In this document: positions 48,336-59,725 of the stretch, piece after piece
Layout of the letters: every line of letters starts with the position of its first letter
Position numbering within the stretch: the first letter of the stretch is position 1
NCBI GenBank assembly: GCA_035222895.1
Contig: JAVYIG010009879.1
Location: 1-64,000, forward strand
Direction of reading: 5' to 3'
Source of the DNA: Strongylocentrotus droebachiensis
Taxonomy: Eukaryota; Echinodermata; Echinoidea; Camarodonta; Strongylocentrotidae
DNA length: 64,000 nucleotides
Notes under the pieces: model-generated
What the model saw: only the letters and a program-made list of their open reading frames with translations
What the model was told of the DNA's origin: nothing
The model's database searches: none
Program-made: the position numbers and the translations under genes

Positions 48336-49682
48336 TACAGTATATCTATATATCCTTTTTTCTGTTTATTATCATCTACGATCTGATGTTGACTTTCTCT
48401 CTTTGTATCTTTTTTTCACTGCTCTACCCATCTCCTCTGCATACCTTCGTTTGGTCCTCTTCAACTCTATCGCTCTATCGGAATCCTGATGCCGAAACTT
48501 ATGTCATGTAACTTATCCAACTAAAGCTATTATGAATTTAGATTACCCTTACTGTAACTGTTTGTGATTATGATTCTTTCTTTTAGTAAATTGATCTCTG
48601 TAAACTTTTACCAGTTAAAAAGAAATTTCCGAATGGACAATATATACCTAATTTCAATTTCCATTTCACTTTCAATTTGTGGTAATTTACACACATTACC
48701 AGCGTGGTCGTTTACACACATTACCACTGTGGTAGTTTACACACATAAGCTCTCGCAACCAATTGACTGTCACCGTCCGTATCGCAAGCGAGATCATTCC
48801 ACGTATATTCGTTGGACGCGTGAAACTCGGCGCAGTCCTGGTTTCCTTCATAGCTGTTAGGCTGTCCGCTCTCCCAGATCTCATAGTCTAGGCTCGAGCC
48901 GTCACTCCATTCCCAGCTAGCTTCCGTAGTCTGGTCATGCAGACCGATCCATACCTTGGGGCCTACTACCTATTAGCAAAGAAGTGTGCAGCATTTATTT
49001 AACAGGGAATAAAGCAAGGAGAAATGTGGGTAAACAAGGAACAAGGAGTATACAAGAGAGATAGAGAGAAAGAGAGAGAGAGAGAGGGGGTTCATTCTAT
49101 ATACGGTGATCATTTTTTTACTGAGAGCCTTGTAATACATATTGATACGTATAAAGCAAAAACAAACTATACAAAATGGGGAAAAACTACAAAACGATAT
49201 TAATTAGATAGGCCTATAGAAACAAGATTGAGACTTGCTACCATAGCATAATATACGAATTGAATAAAAAATATGACGAATATGCTATTATCACAAGGAA
49301 AAGAAATGTATGTAAAACATGTAAACGAGTCGGAATGGGTTTCGGCGATCCGCTATTCAATCTGATCGCAATTTTGATATATTTTGATTTTATAATTAAC
49401 TATAGCCCTAATCAGAATACTGATCCTTCTCATTTCTCTTTGGCTGGGACCGAGCATAAGCTTATACTTCATTATACATCCGTTTACAGGTTCATTCTAG
49501 TATTCCTCGTTGTTTAAATCTTGCATTTCATTATCAAATATTATATTATTCATATTCCGTTTCCCCTTCTTTCCCTTATTTCTTCGCCTTTCAATTCTAT
49601 ATGAGTACCCTACACAAGCTTTCTTTTAACAGTTATTATGCATTTCCAACCCATCTTACATCATTATAATGTATTATAGCAT

Positions 49683-50772
49683 TTCTCGGCGAAATTCGCG
49701 AGTTTGTCACTCGAATTCATTTACTTTGCATTTAAGTTAGCGCAGATCGGCTTTGCCATTCCAATTATCATTCAATTTCCAGTTTTTGTGTTTAATTTAG
49801 GATTTGGGTCGGAGGGTTTCATAGATCTGTCATTTAATTTAGAAACTGCTCAACTAGCATTCAAATTAATCGTCACTTGTCGAGGCATCATTTTTATCAT
49901 TCAAATTGACACCTGTCATTCGTATTCGTATTATGTTTATTCAAATTAGAAATGTTAGGAGGAAGAAATACAACACACGTTTACATTTTTTAATTAATGC
50001 AATTAAATGCATGATTTACCATTGGGTTCTTTTCTGTTATTCCATGTATTAATTTTAAGGAGAATGCATATGGGTGTAGTCAGACATTAGGTAAAGAAGG
50101 GGCCAAATCAAGGGATATGGCATTTCTGCACGGACATGTTCATATACCCCGAAAAGTTGGGGATACAAAAATACCTACCCCAGTCACAATGTTGTACGCT
50201 TCCTCCATAATGAAATTGTGATAAATTTATGATGAAACACAAGACAAACAATTTCCTTACATGAAAATTTACAAACATATTGAGACCATCAAGTCCGTAT
50301 ATGCAGGTCGTTTTTTTCCCCTTAACAATCAAACTTAAAGGATGATGAATATCAGATAAATCTAAAAGTATATAGAGTGTATAAATGAAAGGAAAAAAAT
50401 ATGGTGAAATACACATGAAAAAATCATTCTTGAAAGAGCTATAAAAAGTGTGTAATGAACGAGAAATGTATATTGACCATCAATTTAAGTGCACAAAGTG
50501 CTAATTTTAATGCTACAAATGCTAAAAGTACACCTACGCGCTGTGAGGAATCGTGTTGCGCCAAATCGAATGACCAAATAGCGAAAGAAGCATTCATTAT
50601 TATTCATTCATTTGAATGAAACATACATAGATTCTAACGAAAACTTCACAGATTTGAAAACTAGAAAAAGGAATATAAACCCAAGATATACCTGACAGCA
50701 CTAAAACCGTCGAATTCGAACGCAAGACAAATTAATTTAATTGACAAACTCGCGAATTTTGGCGGAAAATCC
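49683..50772. mobile_element. 1.1-kb TIR element in intron 2 of locus A
   Basis: TTTCTCGGCGAAATTCGCGA at the left and, as complement at the right, ATTTTCCGCCAAAATTCGCG, both continuing GAGTTTGTCA, give inverted ends of about 28 bp. Other units lack the insert. No transposase frame is present; the interior has ATTCAAATT-type words. Target duplication is unclear, possibly TATA. Confidence 0.6.
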
Positions 50773-51578
50773 TATATTTGAGTACTTTGTTAATATGAAA
50801 AAATGAAAGAAATTAAAGGCTACTTTGAACAGAAAAGGGAATTTTAAAGTGTACCACTTTACTGCGAATGCTTTCATAAAGCACCGAAAGAAAGGTCATC
50901 TCTTCTTTCGAATGGATAGAAGTGAGATGTCCAAGGCTAGAGTCAACATCAGAACAAGGAACGGAGAAACCAGAGCAGTGCATCTCAGCTCCATGCCAAG
51001 TAATGTTTTTCACCGAGAAATACCCAGCGAGAAATTAGGAAGAAGATATTATTTCAAATGAATCTGAAATATTTTTTGTTTTCAACTTAAAAATTGTAAA
51101 TCTGAAGCATTGTCAGAAGAATATACGTCCTTGAAGAAGGCATTCACTCGCTTCGCTTGCTCGTATTCTTCTAAAGCTTTATGTTTATCATGTCCGCTCG
51201 GCAAGAATCACGAAAACACTTCAGTTGTAAAAAAAAAGGAAGTCTAAAATTATAGTGCCAGAACTCTACCCACTTATTGGCAAGCTTGCTGCACCCTTCT
51301 TACAGGAATCAAATATAACAAGATACATCGTCATAACAAAACGAGATAGGAAACAAAGAAATACATCGGTAAAATGGTTAAGGAGGTAAAAAAAAATAAA
51401 AAATATGACTTAAAGCACATGAAATGATGTAGTGAGTGTACTTAGGGGTTTTGGAATAAACAAATTTATAAGAAATAAGCCATATCCAAAAGCAGAATAA
51501 GCAATCGCACTGTACACGGAATCGCTCATATTATGGGGCTTCACACGCTGGTGGCAACACTACTTGGCCCAAACACTT

Positions 51579-51966
51579 AAAGATAAAGGTGAGTTCTGGT
51601 CATCCGATTGCATTGTGAAAGAAAAGGTGTGGAATGGATCAGAAAAAGTTGATCATGTAGCATGTAAGTATTGGTGTGTACTGCAAAGTTCTGGAGTCAT
51701 CAAAATCATAATAAATTTTGCCCAGTCTTGGTAAAGTAACAAGCACTGTACACAGAAAAATGTATATGGGACTACACAATGGTGTCGGGGCTACTAACCT
51801 TTATTTCCTAATTTGTCTCTGCCTATTACTCAGCCAGTATACATTTTCTACCAAATTGTTTAGCAAATGACATTTATTTTTTAATCTAAAACATTCAGTG
51901 TAATTTTCATTTGATTCTGTGAGAATTAATTTTCTTTTTATTAACCAGAACTCAACTTTATCTTTC
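51579..51966. mobile_element. TTAA-type MITE in intron 1 of locus A
   Basis: AGATAAAGGTGAGTTCTGGT and, inverted at the right end, ACCAGAACTCAACTTTATCT. The left flank is TTAA and the right flank TTCA (one change). The empty site in other units reads ACACTTAAGCC. Confidence 0.65.
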
Positions 51967-52029
51967 AGCCATTTTGTGTCATTTTGAATATGAGAGCGAG
52001 AGCAATCCTTTTCATACACATTCTATTTT

Positions 52030-52568
52030 TTTTAAACAACAATTTCTTACACTGGTGTAAAATCCTGGAATTCGATACCAGTAGAGATTAAGAACAGTCC
52101 GACACTCTCTAATTTTAAACGTAAATTTAAACTGTATATTTTACATAAAAACAATTCACAAATTTATAGTGGTACAATATAATTTTTTTGTTTGGCTGTT
52201 TAATTTGCCAACTTAATTTTGTTTTATCATGTCAGTACGTCGCTATTGTTTGTTGGTTTTTTGTTTGTTTTTTATATATAAAATATCCAAAATATCTACT
52301 ATTGTTCTGGGGATTAGCCTCGACAGGCCCCTGGCCTTTGTTGGTCCCCCCACATGTTTTTTTTATATCTACATGTATTTAGTTGTTCTTTCAGTGTTTA
52401 TGGACTTTAGATTTTGTTCGCTATTTGTTTCTCTTAATATTATTGTTTGTTAATTGTGTATTTTTATATGTCTGAACATGTATGTAAACTTGTTCTTTAT
52501 GAACCACATGTGGAAATAAAACTTGAACTTGAACTCGAACTTGAACTTGAACTTGAACTTGAACTTGA
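52030..52568 (+). mobile_element. 3' end of a LINE with TTGAAC tail
   Basis: The frame to 52,182 reads TGVKSWNSIPVEIKNSPTLS then FKRKFKLYIL, the familiar C-terminal tail of jockey/CR1/L2-like reverse transcriptases. It is followed by about 330 bp of 3' sequence with AATAAA at about 52,514 and nine TTGAAC-type repeats to 52,568. The element is 5' truncated and inserted in the intron of locus A, where other units have a continuous sequence. Tandem hexamer tails are typical of some LINE clades that end in microsatellites rather than poly-A. Confidence 0.65.
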
Positions 52569-55288
52569 ACAAATCCCACAAATTATTTTTTCGATAGTAC
52601 TTTAGATCTCAACGTTCTCTTGAAAATTGCAAATTAACAATCACCTGATCTACAGTGTGAGTCCGAAACAGTTTACAACTAGAAAATTGCCAATTATTTT
52701 TTAAATCATCTATGAATATAGTAAACTCTTATACATCTTATGAAAAAGTGTTTTATCCCAAATAATTTGGTATCACTGTATGTGGTATGTGTTCACGCTG
52801 GGATGAACAGGAGACATTGTTTAAGAGAGTGCAAAAATCGACTTGCGCCAAAGTTATACATGTGATGTTTGAATAAAACAATTTAGATTTGGGTATTCAT
52901 TCGGTCTTTGCAGATCCAAATAACATCCCTAACAAAATTAATCATACCACACCCGGTACCACACATATCAAATATCAACGAACATTTGTGCACGCGTGTG
53001 TGTGTGTGTGACTTTGTTTCTGCAAAAAGCAAATGCAATGCATCTCATTTGATACATTCAATTCATTCTCTCACTTTGATACTTTGGCGCAAGTCGATGT
53101 TTGCGCTCTCTCAAACAATGCCTCTTCTTCATCCAAGCGTGAACACATACCACACAAAAATGATACTAAACGATCCGGGGTATAACACTCTTTCAAAACA
53201 TGTGTTCATTGCTGACTTTAAAAATAAATGACAATTTTCTGAGTGTAAACTTTGTTTTGACTCACACGGTATAGAGGTGTCGTTGTAGTTGATGAGTCTA
53301 TGTAGATTCCATGGTTCACGGTTCGAGTCCCACCGCGGTATTATTGTACTTTGGCAAGAAAATGATTTACATTTGCCACGTTGACCAGGGGGGCGTTTCA
53401 CAAAACTTGTCATCAATGACAAATGACAATTTTTGTTATGAGCTACCGAAATCCTTGCTTCTGATCGGTCACTGATTAGTCACTGATTTTTGACATTTGT
53501 CATTGTAAAAAGGCTTTGTGAAACGGGCCCTTGGTGTCAAATGGATGAGTAGGCCTACCCTGTAGGATGCGAACGTAAGTGTGGTTTGATTGCAATTTGT
53601 GCGCTTGTGAAATAGCACCTGCCGGAACCCCCCACCCCCCCCCCCCCCCCCCCCCCCCCCTCCGGAGGCGTCTTATTTTTTCGTACGCAAGCCCAGATTG
53701 AAACAGAAAAATGCCTTTATCCCTAAAAGAATACCTTACAGGCGCGGGGCTAGGGTGCAATTAAAACCCCGACAAATCGTAAAAGCTTTTGAATTCTTAA
53801 CGGCTATCGAGGCCCTGTTCGAAGAGAGGAGCAAAATTCATCCAAAATTCACCTTCGCGTATCTCCCTTATTCTGGCTTCAAAGCTAATTAACATTTTAC
53901 AGTACATACAAAATTATAATATTATTCTTTAAATCAATTTTCATTCAAAACTGTGGGGTATTTTTTTAAATATAGGCAGTTTTTCTGTTTCAGAGGTCGG
54001 TGAATCTGGGCTAGCTTGCGTACGAAAAAATAAGACGTCCTCCGGAGTATAGCATGTGCACTATCATGTGCAGATTAGCGAATGAATCCAATGACCGGGG
54101 TAATATAACAATTACAATGTAAACGCTTTGAACTTCCACATTCACTATAGAAACGCAGTATTGAGCGCTATACCAATGTGACTATTGTCATTATTATTTA
54201 TTACCATTATCATCATCATTATCATTATTATCGATATCATCATTATTATTATTATTATTATTACTATCATGATTATTAGTATTTATGCTTACCTGTAGCA
54301 GTTATTCTGGAAGGCTGTCCAAAATGGAGGACATCCACACCCTCTGGCTTGGCAGCCCGGTAGGACCGGCAGCATCACAGCTGACGATGCGATGACCAAG
54401 ATCGTGACTATCTTGTTGAACATTTTGGCTACAAATGAACGTCTGTCTGTTCTTTAGCAACTGTTCACTTAAATATAAAAAAATGTATGTTTTATTAGTA
54501 TGATGAATGTTGGCACTGTAATGAGGAAATATCCCGATACTTGGAAACTATAGAAGGCTGAACTTGTTTCTTTTTAAAGGGAATTCCCCACCAGATTGAA
54601 GGTCGGATGACGTCCAAATATAAGTTGATTCCTTGTTTTAAAGGCATGCAGTTAATTTCTAAAGTACTAGTTGATATAGTTACATATTCAAAAAAATAAT
54701 CGTGAATCAAAATATTCAGCTACTTACGATTTTAATTTCACACAATTTAGAATTTAAAATACTATTTTGGCAAATATATGTAATTTCAGATTAGGACGCG
54801 AAAGTGGACAGTTAGGAAAATTTAAGCTGTCTTGCTTGCAGTTGGATTTTCACGAAAAGTATGCATCAAACATGTCAAATTGCATCAGCTGCCAGTCTGC
54901 CATGGACAGTTTTCATATAATTATGATGTTGTCTACACACCTTTAAAGATTGGTGGAGCTTTGGAAGCAAGCTTACGTCTTGAATTTCAACAAATTATTG
55001 GCTTCTGATTCTAAGGAAGTTATAAGCGATCCTAATCATTTTCCAGGAATAAGCATGTTGGGGAATTTTCGTTTTGTCTACCAGTTCGTCGACCACCCAA
55101 TTAGTCTATTCCCATACACCTAACCCGTCGACTGTCCACATGGTCCAATAATCATTTGTTCTATTGTTCATTTAGTCTAATAACCAGTTAGTCTAATGCC
55201 CATTTCGTCTACTACCCATAAGGGCTTATACTGATTTGATGATTATTATTATTCATGATTAAACGATCATTAGACCATATTATACTAT

Positions 55289-55340
55289 GTTTAATTGGTC
55301 TAATTATGGACCTATAGGTCCATGATTAGACCAATTAAAC
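55289..55340. repeat. 24-bp-arm palindrome
   Basis: GTTTAATTGGTCTAATTATG with GGACC, then TATA, then the complement GGTCC ATGATTAGACCAATTAAAC. There is only one mismatch in the stem. Confidence 0.8.
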
Positions 55341-55503
55341 CAGTATATTCTCTGTACGCCTATTACAAATTTTTGTCTAAAAAACAGAAGAACTATACCT
55401 TTAAACACACACTTTGGTATCTTTTATGAGGACACTTTCGACTATTTCCTTTCAATAAAGTATGTTACATTTTGTGCACACCGACAGAAACAATGAGTCC
55501 AGG

Positions 55504-55649
55504 GGGGGGGCGTTTCACAAAACTTGTCATCAGTGACAAATGACATTTTTTGTTATAAGCTACTGAAATCCTTGCTTCTGATTGGTTATCAGCATATTTG
55601 ACACTGATTTGTGTCATTTGTCATTGAAAAAAGGCTTTGTGAAACGGGC
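55504..55649. mobile_element. MITE with GGGCGTTTCACAAA ends, outside the array
   Basis: Same family as the one found in each lectin intron 1 (13,868-14,012), here at an unrelated site, which shows the family is mobile in this genome and not only duplicated with the lectin units. Confidence 0.75.
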
Positions 55650-57497
55650 TTCTGGAGTTTGTATTCCCGTAAGGCATGTAATTGTGACCCGGTATGACCG
55701 CACACTTTGGGAAGTTGTGACTATATAGGGCCACTTGTCATGATTGTGTATACTGATGATGTGTTCTAGGTTGATACTTTGCATAAATCAATTATCAGCT
55801 TCTTCTCTTTCTTGTTCTTCTCCTTCTTGTTCTTCTTCTCTTTCTTCTTCTACTTCTTCCCCATCTCCTTCTCCTTCCCCTCCTCCTCATGTTTTTCTTC
55901 TCCTCCTTCTCCTTCTTCTTCTTCTTATTCTTCTTCTTTTTAAAATGTAAATAAATTTCAACTGGGGATAGATTTTTAAAGTAGTAGTCCTACGACTCAT
56001 GTTTATCTCCGTAGAGCGTATTACGCTTATGTCAATGTAAACACAAACAAACAAACAAACGAAACGCGTCAGTATGACAAGTTATTATAATAAATTGTTT
56101 TTTAATCAATTCAAGCTTTATTTAGACAATTACTGCTAACTGCAATGACATTGGTTTTGAACACCGTTTTCATCGAAAAGCAAAAACTTAAACAGTATTT
56201 CTTTTGTATATAAACACAAAATAAAATCACTCTTACAATTCATTAAAAACACATAAGAAAGACATATTTAAAGAATTGTAGCTGATTTCAGACTTGAGAA
56301 CTATTAAAACTAATAATAATGATTGGCGATTAATGATATGACAAACATAAACATGACTTTTTAAAATAAAGTGACGTATTTTCATAATGGCATGATAATA
56401 TCCTTCAATGTTTTCACATATGTATGTCTTCAAAGCCATACGTTATGTGTACAGAAATAAACAGGTGTTTGTACAGAGCTCTATCATCTCATGTTGGAGT
56501 TCCCTTTCCCTTCCATTCTTTTTTATTTATTTTTGTTTAAAATCTAAAAACACTTTTTTTTTTTAAGGAGGTACTACGCCAAAGCGTTAAATTCAAGACC
56601 GAGGAGTTATAACATCGGAAATGTCGATTAATAACCTTTGGCTTAGTTTAGGGATCTTCGAATTTTAAAATCGTTGTAATGAAACACATGATCATGTTAA
56701 CATCAGGACCTAGTTAACCTCACTCGGGTGAGCAGACCAATACATTGGGAAATGAGGAAAAGAACGAGCAATAAATTGGAAAGAACATGATTAACAAATT
56801 GTAAACCAATTTTGAACCTTGAGGAAGAACAAAGCCATTACAATAATGGCTCTGAAAAGAACGATTCATATTTATTATTTTGAAGTGATTTTCATTGTTT
56901 GTTATGTGCATTAAAGCCCCTCTGCACTAGTCAGGACGGATTAGACTTCCAATTATGTTCACGTACAGGTGGTTGTCTCATCAAATCAGCTCTCAATTAA
57001 CATAAGAAAAGGGGGATCATGGGGGACCAATGGTCACCGATTAGGCATTGCTTGAAATATAGAGGGCACAAGAAGCTATAAGTAGTGCAGTGGGGATTGA
57101 AAACAATTTGTTTGTATATATATATTTTTAAATACGGACAAAAATCAACCAAAACCAAACGATCATACACATTAGGCAGCAATTATGATAATAGTTCTAG
57201 GAGAGAAGTCATCCTTTTCCATGTTTTTTTTTGTCGTACTGTGATGACTACATTACCAATCCTATTGATCATATTACTGATGGATAACACATGCCCACGA
57301 CAAAATTGTTTCAATTGAGCGGAACCGATCTCACTTCAATCGGATGTTCTTTTAAGCTGACTTGATATGAACCCGGTTCCCAACGTCATTATCTTAAGAC
57401 GGAAATCAGTGATACTGTATGTAGTACTTTATTGTTTCCTGTTTTTCTAGAGAGCGTGTAAAGTGTTCCCGTGTTTTTTATGAAGGCCTTCCGGGAC

Positions 57498-57661
57498 GCG
57501 TCATTTTTTTCTGCGGCACAGATTGGGGGGTTTTTTTTTTTTTTTTTAAAGAGGTCTTGATTTAACCCTAACCCTTACCCTAACCCTAACCCTAACCCTA
57601 AACTTTCCCATAGGCTCAACTCGCACCTAACCCCAATCTGTGCCGCAGAAAAAAATAACGC
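57498..57661. mobile_element. MITE with telomere-like repeats, second copy
   Basis: The inverted ends GCGTCATTTTTTTCTGCGGC match those at 14,105-14,241. TTCCGGGAC is duplicated on both sides (57,489-57,497 and 57,662-57,670). The interior has about five CCCTAA units, that is the telomere-like repeat in opposite orientation to the first copy, plus a T run. Confidence 0.75.
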
Positions 57662-57873
57662 TTCCGGGACCTGCTTCCCACGGTGCATCATTTCACCTGC
57701 GTCATTACCATGGTTATCTACCGCTAACCAAACATGTGAATTGATTCAGAACGTATGTTAGTAACTTAAAGACATGTTTGTACTGTATATTTTCTTTTTT
57801 GAACGATGTTACTCTCATAATCATAACGCGCCAAAGACCACACAATGCGCCAATGCAGTACCACATCATTCTG

Positions 57874-58018
57874 GGCCCTGTTTCATAAAACTTGACATCA
57901 ATAACAAGTTACAAGCTACTGTTATAAGCTACTGAAATCAAGGCATCTGATTGGCTGTGAGCAAATTTATCATAGAAATTAAGCGTTTGTTATAGATAAA
58001 AAGTTTTATGAAACGGGC
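57874..58018. mobile_element. MITE with GGGCCCTGTTTCATAAAAC ends
   Basis: GGGCCCTGTTTCATAAAACT and AGTTTTATGAAACGGGCAC are inverted ends of a fold-back sequence related to the GGGCGTTTCACAAA family. Confidence 0.65.
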
Positions 58019-58276
58019 ACCAGCTATGATGCCTCGTGTGCAACGGACGTAGAGGGCCCAATGTACGTGAGGCGTCTCATGATGGCGTAGGACTGGGTCA
58101 GCGCAGACGTTGTCATTGACGCAACTCGTAACAAAAATGGACGCAATATGAAGACTTAAAACATTGTGTTGAATTACTTGTGATTGGGTGTTTGCCGTCA
58201 CCATGTTCTCAGGTAATGACGCAATCGAAATGACGCTTCGTGTGCTATGGCTATTTGAATGGCGCAAGAGATCTAC

Positions 58277-58282
58277 TTTATT
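58277..58282 (-). promoter_or_regulatory. Polyadenylation signal AATAAA
   Basis: It is on the minus strand, about 66 nt past the stop codon of the six-bladed propeller gene, which supports that stop as the true end. Confidence 0.5.
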
Positions 58283-58347
58283 TAAAAACATCAAGATAGA
58301 CGAAAATGCCTGTATAAATACAACCGTGGGGCTATCCACGAATACAC

Positions 58348-59685
58348 CTAGAGGTCTACATGTGCGATGTGGAACTTCCTTGGATAGCTCAGTACGTCTC
58401 GGTTGTCCGTATAGGCTTTCACCGGTCTCCCCACTCCGTTTCGTAGCTTCATGATGGACCGATGCTCGAGTTCGTTGCTAACGTAGAGGTCGCCCTGGTA
58501 GAACTGTAGGTCTGTGATCTTGTAGTTGGTGGATAGGCTGCTGATGACCTTTGGTAGGGAGCCGTCGAGGTTCATACTGACGACTAGGCCATTGCCGGGA
58601 TCACTGATCACGATACGCTGACCTAGAAACGACAACGGTGAGACAGAGAGATTAGTACGAACGGTCAGCATCGTCAACTCGTCTTATATTATTTATGTCA
58701 ACAACTAATGTTCTCGAAATTAGTGACCCAGCTAAGTCACGCTGCGGGGGAATTGCAACTGAATTTCTTTCGTTAACGCGCCTGGGGAGTGTTTCACAAA
58801 GACTAAGATCAACTTTAAGTTAGACTTAACTATGGCAGGTTGTTCATGCCACTGGTTGCTCTCACCATTGGTCTCTCTCTCAATTATTATCTCTAGATAA
58901 TATTTTTCCTTCAAGTACTCTCACACAATGTAAATTCTGTAGATTTGTGACCATGATTTTTCCGTCCTCTGAGAGACCAATGCCAGTAAATGGTGAGAGC
59001 AAACAGTGGCATGAACAGCTTGCCAAAGTTAAGTCCAACTTAAAGTCGATCTTAGTCTATGTGAAACACCCCCTGGTCTATTATATGTTTATATATATAT
59101 AAGAGTGGGATGAGAGAGAAAGAGTGAATGGGATAGGGTGAGAGGGGGAGAGCTGAAGAGAGGGGGAGAAGGGGAGAAGGAGAGAGGGTGAAGGGGAGAG
59201 AAAGAGAGATATAGGGAGAGAGGGGGAAAGAGAAAGATAATGAGAGAAAAAAACTAGGGGGAGAGAGAGAAAAGAGAGGGGGGAACGAGAGAAGAAAGAT
59301 AGAGAGATTGGAGATAAATATAAAGGGGGAGAAGGGAAAGGGAAGAGATAGGGAATGGGAGAGAGAGCGATTCGTACCTTCGACATCGACGGCCATTGCC
59401 TCGATTTCACCAAGATCGTTGTTGTAATGGAGGTTGGTGATAGTCCCACCGGAGAGCGGTGATCGGTCCACCCGTCCGAACTGGGTGAAGTACAGATACC
59501 TGGTCATTCAAGAGGAAGAAACAGTAAGGATCAGTTACAGAATAATTTGAATGGGAGGGGGCCCAGGGTCATACACGGTAAATTGAATGCGAATTAACGA
59601 AGACTACCGATTATAAAGATGATTGTTTGAAGGGGCCGATCATGTTGGGGGTCTCGTCCCTGCCACCCCCTCTCTCTCTCTCATT

Positions 59686-59725
<40 letters not shown>

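Larger units (their letters stand above)
48721..54423 (-). pseudogene. C-type lectin locus A, exon 2 acceptor lost
   Basis: Exons 54,293-54,423, 50,855-51,023 and 48,721-48,969 are all open. Exon 1 has ARGCGCPPFWTAFQNNCY, exon 3 has QPNSYEGNQDC and TWNDLAC. The acceptor of exon 2, CTAG in every other copy, is CTGG here because of a T-to-C change at plus-strand 51,025, so normal splicing into exon 2 should fail unless a cryptic AG is used. With exon 2 the protein would be 182 residues. Intron 1 holds an extra TTAA-type MITE, a LINE tail and the usual fold-back elements, and intron 2 a 1.1-kb TIR element. I call it a probable pseudogene; the coding parts are otherwise well kept. Confidence 0.65.
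54430..57490. other. Intergenic stretch right of the lectin array
   Basis: No gene supported. It contains the lectin 5' flank (to about 54,570), unique AT-rich DNA, a stretch at 55,080-55,260 with repeated words like AGTCTAATACCCA, a hairpin at 55,289-55,340, a MITE at 55,504-55,649, a pyrimidine-rich CTT/CTC stretch (55,798-55,942) and a CAAA run (56,041-56,065). Confidence 0.6.

Noticed and set aside
49704..49949. Possible membrane protein frame of 81 codons
   Set aside because: Begins within the inverted end of a TIR element and is hydrophobic only through AT-rich composition; no conserved motif.
57938..58339. Extra coding exon after the propeller gene
   Set aside because: A 134-codon frame follows the stop, but it overlaps a MITE and a polyadenylation signal, and six blades are already complete.
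59052..59507. 151-codon frame including exon 4 and the GA-rich repeat
   Set aside because: Only 59,378-59,499 fits the gene by phase and splice sites; the remainder is simple repeat read through the donor.
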